A DNA stretch of 13,925 nucleotides from JACQAI01 sp035507915 (GTDB taxonomy: Bacteria > Pseudomonadota > Alphaproteobacteria > Elsterales > Elsteraceae), in the NCBI GenBank assembly GCA_035507915.1, contig DATJNS010000234.1, positions 1-13,925 on the forward strand, written 5' to 3'. Positions within the stretch are counted from its first letter, which is position 1, and the number at the start of each line of letters is the position of its first letter. The position numbers and the translations under genes were made by a program. Below the pieces are notes generated by a model. It searched no databases, was not told the DNA's origin, and saw nothing but the letters and a program-made list of their open reading frames with translations. Positions 13,874 through 13,925 of the stretch are shown piece after piece.

Positions 13874-13925
13874 ATGACGGCACTGGCACAGACGGGCGCG
13901 CGGACGACCAAGCGCTTCGCGTTCG
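13874..13925 (+). CDS. Start of an unidentified gene, truncated by window end
   Basis: ATG 13874 follows GGAGG with a five-base gap, an excellent translation start. Only 17 complete codons are visible (MTALAQTGARTTKRFAF), too few to name the product. The N-terminus is polar with TTKR just before a hydrophobic beginning FAF, which could lead into a membrane helix, but this is speculation. The perfect FNR-type box 167 bp upstream suggests a gene induced under oxygen limitation. Confidence 0.75.
   Translation, partial: MTALAQTGARTTKRFAF

Overview
The window is strongly GC-rich DNA, read here as an alphaproteobacterial chromosome (Rhodospirillales or Hyphomicrobiales type). This rests on extreme third-position GC with long antisense shadow ORFs, a dispersed palindromic repeat of a kind common in these genomes, FNR/FixK-type boxes, and protein families typical of the class. 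The taxonomic placement is inference; the window contains no rRNA, tRNA, CRISPR array or recognisable transposase.

Layout. A truncated panC (pantothenate synthesis, minus) diverges from a small VOC/PhnB-like gene (plus). After a perfect 20-bp palindrome comes a minus-strand two-component operon: a membrane PAS histidine kinase and a REC + PilZ-like response regulator that overlap by 10 bp. A well-formed FNR/FixK box sits 41.5 bp upstream of the transcription start expected from it. Upstream of that is an MgtA-type Mg2+ P-type ATPase (minus). Next is a relic of a fabI 3' end, then a divergent pair: a REC-EAL response regulator (c-di-GMP phosphodiesterase, minus) and a hybrid histidine kinase (plus). 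The kinase overlaps tail-to-tail with an intact fabI-like enoyl-ACP reductase (minus). A NiCoT nickel/cobalt permease (minus), a 56-aa protein whose ribosome-binding site lies in a hairpin, a REP-like palindromic repeat and another small protein follow. A perfect FNR-type box then precedes the start of a plus-strand gene cut by the window end.

How the genes may work together. Two kinases about 4.5 kb apart have visibly related extracytoplasmic sensor regions but different transmitter designs. One is paired with a REC-PilZ-like regulator, the other sits beside a REC-EAL phosphodiesterase. This suggests a compact signalling island linking extracellular cues, and oxygen status through the FNR-type box, to c-di-GMP output; that link is inference. 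The EAL regulator and hybrid kinase are bracketed by two same-orientation copies of the fabI 3' end. The distal copy is a pseudogene that lost 25 codons in frame between two 7-bp repeats, so this part of the region was built by duplication, insertion or rearrangement. PanC, VOC, MgtA, FabI and NiCoT look like ordinary chromosomal genes.
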